A stretch of DNA of 64,000 nucleotides from Thamnaconus septentrionalis (Eukaryota > Chordata > Actinopteri > Tetraodontiformes > Monacanthidae): positions 681,273-745,272 of the forward strand of contig CM020510.1 of assembly GCA_009823395.1 (NCBI GenBank), in the 5' to 3' direction. Both the position numbers and the translations under genes were made by a program. The stretch's first letter is position 1. Each line of letters opens with the position of its first letter. Below are positions 26,275-64,000 of the stretch, one piece after another. The notes beneath the pieces are model-generated. The model worked only from the letters and a program-made list of their open reading frames with translations, was not told the DNA's origin and made no database searches.

Positions 26275-26350
26275 ATCAGAATCAGAATCAGCTTTATTGG
26301 CCAAGTGTGTGCATGACAAACAGGGAATTTGACTGTGGCTTGTCTCCCTT
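26275..26350 (-). mobile_element. LINE/SINE 3'-end fragment
   Basis: 'atcagaatcagctttattgg' followed by 'ccaagtgtgtgcatgacaaa' is the inverted form of a widespread fish retroelement tail ending in an AATAAAG-like signal. Short fragment only. Confidence 0.5.
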
Positions 26351-26390
26351 CTCTGTACGTATATTTGAATATCAAGCTGCCAACTCTGCC

Positions 26391-28277
26391 CCTTCTCCTT
26401 CTCACTTCTCCCATCACCAATAACTGTCAGTAGTAATTAGGTCTCATTTTCCAGCGCAGCTTGGTTCCTCGGACCCTGCCAGTGACTTTTTTAAACCTGT
26501 GATTCTGGTGTGTTTGAACTCTCTTCTTCTCAGAAAATTGCTTCAAATCCGTTGATGAGATGAGACTTTGATGGAGGCAGGATTCCAGAAGCTGCAGAGG
26601 GAATTGTTTTGTAACAGCTGAGTGAGCTGCTGCCATTGTACTCGCAGGGTCCCTGGAGAGTCCACGCAGTGGAGACACTGCCATGTTTTCAGAATGAGCT
26701 GATCAAGTTCAATTGCCTTTCTTTCTCCCTGTCTCTGTCTCTCTATCTATCTGTGTGTGTGTGTGTGTGTGTGTGTGCGTCAACCCTTCTGCTGCTTCCT
26801 CTCTGGGAGTCTCTCATTGTGGTTATTGTGGGTGTTGTGTTGCCATCTAAGGCTGCAGTGAAGAGGAAGTACATCAAGTAAATGGATGTTTTCTTTCTCT
26901 CATCGAGAGGCGGAGCGTGAACAACACTGGGGAGGAGCCACGTCTGGGAGGGTGTGTGTGTGTGCGTGTGTGTCAAGGCTCATTTCGATAGTGTGTTTAA
27001 ATGTTCTGATGTGTCAGCAGGGGTTAGCGCCTGCAGCCGTCTCTCTGTGATCTGGTGTATGGATGGATGGATGGATGGATGGATGAATGGAGTGGATGGA
27101 TGGATGGATGAATGGATGAGTGGATGGATGGATGGATGGATGAGATGGATGGATGGATGGTGGATGAGTGGATGAATGGATGAGTGGATGAGTGGATGAT
27201 GATTTGGAAGATCGGCTGTATGGGCAGAATCGCTGTCGCTTTGGCTCCGATCCAAGCATGAAGAAATGCTCTGAAGGCGAGCCTAAAAATAGAAGGCAAA
27301 CAGGAAGATTTAACGAAGAGACGTGAAGAAAAACCTGACGCTGTTCAGTCTGGGAGGAAGACGAGCGGCGAAGGATGGCTCCACTGATCTGCCAGTGCAG
27401 TCGTTATTGACAGCAGTGGCTTCTTCACGGGCTTAAAGATGAAGACGAGAGGTTACGGAACGGAAGTTGAAGCTGAAAACCTCATGACTGTTATTGTCCT
27501 GCCAGCTGACACTGTTATTAATGTATTTGTGGGCAGCATGTTTGCCAATAAATACTTTTACCGATATAAAAATCATGAATCAGGTTAAATATTCCACACT
27601 GGACCTTTAAATGCCAAATCCTGAATTCTTCAGCAAAAACTTCAATGTTGGTGCCGCCCACAACACAAAGAGAAACGGCCCTGCTGAATTAAACCAGGTT
27701 TAAGTTGAGGTTTCATACACGACAACTATTAGCGCTAGCGTTCAAAGACAGTAAGAAATACTTTATTTATCCCGGGGGAAATTCTGTTAGTAACAGGGCT
27801 CCAGTCAACTGAGTAATGTACATAAAATATAGAAGCATGCAATAACTAAAATAAAAATAATAAAAACAATAGAAAATTAAACAACCGGCTATTTTTACTT
27901 AGTGCAAAGCTGACAGTATGAAAAAACTGGCATAGTGCCAAGTGCAAATTTAACAGTTTGGGGGGGGGGAGGATTAAGAGCATGCAACTACAAAATACTG
28001 TAAGATTCTGGATGAATGCATGTGGATGTATACGGCAGACAGTGGTTTTACAAGGAGGAACTGTACAGTTTAGTTGCCACAGGAGGAAAAGATCTTCTGT
28101 GGATGATTTTAATTAGGTTCTTGTACAGCTTGGTTAAAAACAGGACAGCCGTCACTAAAAGACAGAGTGAGCGTTGAGGGTGGATGTGCTTTGATTGAGA
28201 AGCAGATTCCAAAAGAAATGAGTTTGGAAATATGCTTCAACTGGGGTTTAGTTGATTTCCTGTGTGCGTGTGAGCAG

Positions 28278-28308
<31 letters not shown>

Positions 28309-28779
28309 TGATGACAGACAGCGCTGGTCATGTGACAGACGGGAGCCATTAAAAGTGACAATTAGCTCGGCGGCAGGATTGGCAGTGGTTGCAAACCTCC
28401 ACTGACTAAGTATTACCTCTTAGAGGGACAGAGGGGTGGATTCACCAAGGCAGCCAGAGAAGCCGCTTCCATCTGCCTGTGCAGATCCCCTGGGAGTGCA
28501 CGTCACCAGCAAAGGCCTAATTGCACGATGCGCAGAGCGATAAGGGGGAGGAAGCACAGGCTGGGGAGGTGAGCAAGGTGATCAAATAAAGAGAATGCTC
28601 ACGGCTCTTGCTGGTTCTTGAGGAGGACACCTGGGTGATGGAACACACTGGATGGGAGATGGAGAAGAAGGACTGAGGCCTTTTTAATTTCCCAGCGTGC
28701 ACCTGGAGAACGCCGGAGTTTTCTGCACCCGACGATGATGATGATGACGGTGACTGCACCACTGATGAACGTGGCCCAC

Positions 28780-28815
<36 letters not shown>

Positions 28816-29396
28816 CTTTCACTCTGGTTAACCACCAGGCTTGGCAACATGTTTGAGTCACATTAGTCAAGGGAACAAAACACTGACACTCACGGTTGTG
28901 TGAAATGTGTGAGTCTGTACCCGCAGTTACAACAGTCGCTTTGGAATCCAGCAAGGATCAGTCACACTTGCCACCAGGCGGTCGGTCGGTGACTGTACGG
29001 AGGAACCATGGCTGGAGTCGCTGAGGCAGGTTGAGCCCATTCATTCACAAAACATGTGAAAATCAAAAAGACATGTAGGAGATGAATGAAGGATATTCCA
29101 GTGTGAGCAGAGTTCCTCTGCCGCCCTCACAACCACAACACAACATTCAGTTTGACCACACCCCCTGACACAGGGAGCCCACAATCATCCCGCAGCCACA
29201 GCACCGCTCACTGAAAGGCTGCAGAAGCACACATGGTTCGCTCCACGATCAGCACACCTGCGCAGATGGCTACTTCCTGTTAGCTATAGCAGGCCTCGCT
29301 TCAGAGCAGCTCTGCTTCAGACCCAGCGGCTGTGGAGGAGAGACAGCAGGCAGCAAACAACTGCAGGAGGAGTATTGGTGAATGAATAAGCTAAAG

Positions 29397-29400
<4 letters not shown>
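26391..29400. other. Intergenic with microsatellites and repeat fragments
   Basis: (GT)n about 26753-26778; (GGAT)n about 27058-27205; a TTAA-family end at about 27480-27610 finishing 'cacactggacctttaa'; an inverted LINE-like tail ('aatactttatttatcccggg') at about 27752-27800; (GT)n about 28278-28304; (CA)n about 28783-28813. No exon supported. Confidence 0.5.

Positions 29401-29491
<91 letters not shown>
29400..29491. repeat. (GT)n microsatellite
   Basis: About 46 uninterrupted GT units. Confidence 0.98.
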
Positions 29492-29493
<2 letters not shown>

Positions 29494-29701
29494 ATAATCC
29501 GTGATGCCTGCACTCACCACAATGACAGAGGGGAATGTGAATGTGTTCCTCAGTGACGGGCCTTCATCACAAACTATTGAATCATTCATTCATTCATTCA
29601 TTCAAATTTTCTAATTTTCATTTTTAAGTGAAGGATCCAAGCCAGTCGAGGGCTCCATCGTTTTTATTGACGACTGAGCACCAACTGAGCACCAGGGGGC
29701 G

Positions 29702-29942
<241 letters not shown>

Positions 29943-30595
29943 AAATACATGTTTTGACATAATTACACCCAAATTGAATTATAAAATAAAAATAGACTTG
30001 AATAATATCTAATACTGGGCTGTTTCCATACTGGAAGTGTTGAAGAACTTGGTAGAGACAGAACCGTGCAGGGACGTCTGACCTGGCTGAACCCTGCCCC
30101 CTGCTGGACCAGGCCGTACATTCCACCCAGCCACATGGATATTAAAATCACCTACGATAACAACACATTCTGTCTGCAGAAAACTGAAAATTCATGGAGA
30201 ACTCTGAACACACACTATGAGAAACAGCATGGGCTACTTTCTATGCAGTTGAGATATATAAATATATATATATGTATACTATATATGTATATATATATAT
30301 ATATACCCTCCAGGAATTTATTCATTTATTCATAACTGCAGTGATGTGTTGTCATGTTGCGGATCTCTGTTGTTGTTCTGCTGATCTAAAATTGTGAATG
30401 CAGAAAGGTGAGGTTCCATAAAATAATTGGTTGCATCTCTCCCTCCGTAGCATGGAGACCACGCACACACATTTCCTGTCTGCGAGGCCACCAGACATTT
30501 CTCCTTGACCTGGATCAAGCTGGTTTTCTGTCTTTAGACTTTGTTGACATGCACTGGAAACCTGTTTCCCAGCCTGCATACACATGGAGGGCTTC

Positions 30596-30676
30596 CTCCT
30601 CCTCCTCCTCCTCCTCATCCTCTTCCCCCCTCCTCCTCCTCCCCCCCCCTCCTCCTCCTCCACCTCCTCCCCCTCC
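30596..30676. repeat. (CTC)n-rich tract
   Basis: CTC units with C-runs. Open frames through it are low-complexity. Confidence 0.9.
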
Positions 30677-31659
30677 TAACAAGAGGAAGGAAACTCCCTG
30701 GTCAGTTTCATAGAGGAAGCAGTCGGTCAGAGGTTGCAACCAAACGGTGATGGTAGGAAATGTTGGATGGAAACCATCACAAATATTTTCTAAACGACTT
30801 GCAGATGGAGAGGTTGAAGCAGGTAAACTGCTTCCTGGTATCTTCAAGACCTTCTCACCTCTTCTGAAAGAGATTCACATGCGTTCAACCGTCAAGGTGG
30901 AGCAAAACCAACTGACTGGGCTTCCCCACCCTGGTAGAAGAGGAGTCCAACCCATGGTGGACACTGTGACCACACCTTGGGTGGAGCTGGAGCAGGAAGG
31001 CAGACTGGCAGAGAGGTGTGAAGAACGGTTCAACTGTTGGTTGGGTGGAGCTGAAGGTTTGGTAACCGGTGGTCCTGAAACCTGATGGTTCCCACTGTGT
31101 TCCCCCTCCTGAACCTTCTGCTAGAACCAGTCCTCCTTGGTCTGTGGTGGCTCCTGGTATCTTCACAGCTTCTTGTTGCCTCGGTGGATTCAGGTCAGTT
31201 GTCTCCAGTTTTCTTGTCAAGTCTCCCAGTTTGGTTTAGTTCAGGTCTCTGTTGCATCAACCTGGCATTGTCTTCATGTTGTCTCCTGCCCCCTGGTGGC
31301 CTCCATCCACCCTGTCATCACACTGGTTTTTCTGTCCCGTCAATAAATGATTGAAATGACTGAGTTGAATCGTGTGTCATTCTCCAATCCAAACAGCTCA
31401 GCGACCCACTTTGGGGTCACCACCCAGCAGTTGAGAAACGTTGCTGTTGGAGACACTGCAGCTGCTTGGAGAGAGTGAGAGATTCTCTGGTCATCAAATG
31501 TGTTTATCCAACCAAAGCAAACTTACTGGCACTTCATCATGAAACAGACAGACTAACACGGGAGTTTGTAACACACCTCCCCCCCACCCACCCACACACA
31601 CACACACACAGACACTCCCCCGCCCTCCTCCCCTCTCAGCTGTACCTGCTGCGTGTGTC

Positions 31660-31826
31660 ATTGTGTTTGTTTCATTCTTTGCGTGGTTGCACAGACGAGT
31701 CAGCAGAGCAGCGAGTCAGAGTCCAGAGGTGCAGACGAGAGGAGGAGGAGGAGAAGAAGTGAAGGAGAAGAAATAAGAGGAAAGAGTGAAGAGCAAGAGA
31801 GTGAGGGGTGAGAGAGAGAGCAGAGA

Positions 31827-31863
<37 letters not shown>

Positions 31864-31918
31864 ACTAGTCCAGGACACTGCAGCAGTGGTGCTGCACTGC
31901 TTCCAGCGGGGACTGGCC
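31660..31918 (+). promoter_or_regulatory. Putative 5' UTR / proximal promoter of rap1gap2
   Basis: Sequence directly upstream of the canonical ATG. It is purine-rich (GAG/GAA) and contains a (GTA)n microsatellite at about 31829-31857, then GC-richer DNA to the start codon. No TATA box is obvious. The start site cannot be placed from sequence alone. Confidence 0.35.
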
Positions 31919-63874
<31,956 letters not shown>

Positions 63875-64000
63875 GTAGCGCCACCTGCTGGGAGAGAATA
63901 GAATAGAATACAATGGAATGGAAGCCTTTATTTAAAGTGGTGCAAAAGAGAAGGAAAATTAAAATAGGGACAAAGAATTAAAGAGTAACAACAGAGTATT

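Overview
The window looks like nuclear DNA of a ray-finned (teleost-type) fish. It has a spliced vertebrate gene with GT-AG introns, very dense (CA)n, (CT)n, (TA)n and trinucleotide microsatellites, many short non-autonomous DNA-transposon fragments, and 3' tails of fish-type LINEs. I see no bacterial operon, CRISPR array, tRNA or rRNA.

The one gene I can name is rap1gap2 (Rap1 GTPase-activating protein 2, + strand). It fills the right half and runs off the right edge. It was assembled exon by exon from splice sites and reading-frame continuity. The canonical first coding exon is at 31919-31965 and the second at 33332-33367. After a 23-kb intron, exons lie at 56439-56523, 58025-58060, 58741-58773 (microexon, less certain), 59657-59689, 60058-60330, 60646-60749, 61059-61137, 61221-61274, 62212-62295, 62728-62828, 63085-63214 and 63719-63874. 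All junction phases agree, giving 417 codons that include most of the RapGAP catalytic domain and its asparagine thumb. A GC-rich segment inside intron 2 (about 46880-47700) carries a second candidate first exon (47550-47692) with the same splice phase. A short ATG exon at 24270-24310 is a weaker third candidate.

The left part (1-31.6 kb) is gene-poor. An intact intronless 226-codon ORF at 1941-2621 (- strand) encodes an uncharacterised charged, probably coiled-coil protein. A GC-rich, promoter-like segment with a signal-peptide-like exon at 7361-7427 (- strand), plus coding-like segments at 4141-4240 and 4313-4483 (- strand), hint at a second, unresolved minus-strand gene.

The rest is repeats: a TTAA-flanked terminal-inverted-repeat family (full copy 51325-51827, at least ten partial copies); a hAT-like element (19264-19970) with another hAT-like MITE nested in it, both with 8-bp target duplications; a 607-bp element nested inside a TTAA-family copy (22817-23423); a family with an internal 'ggttctgg' minisatellite; and many tandem arrays, including about 620 bp of (CT)n and two long (TA)n tracts. 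Several microsatellites sit directly on rap1gap2 splice sites or inside its coding sequence.
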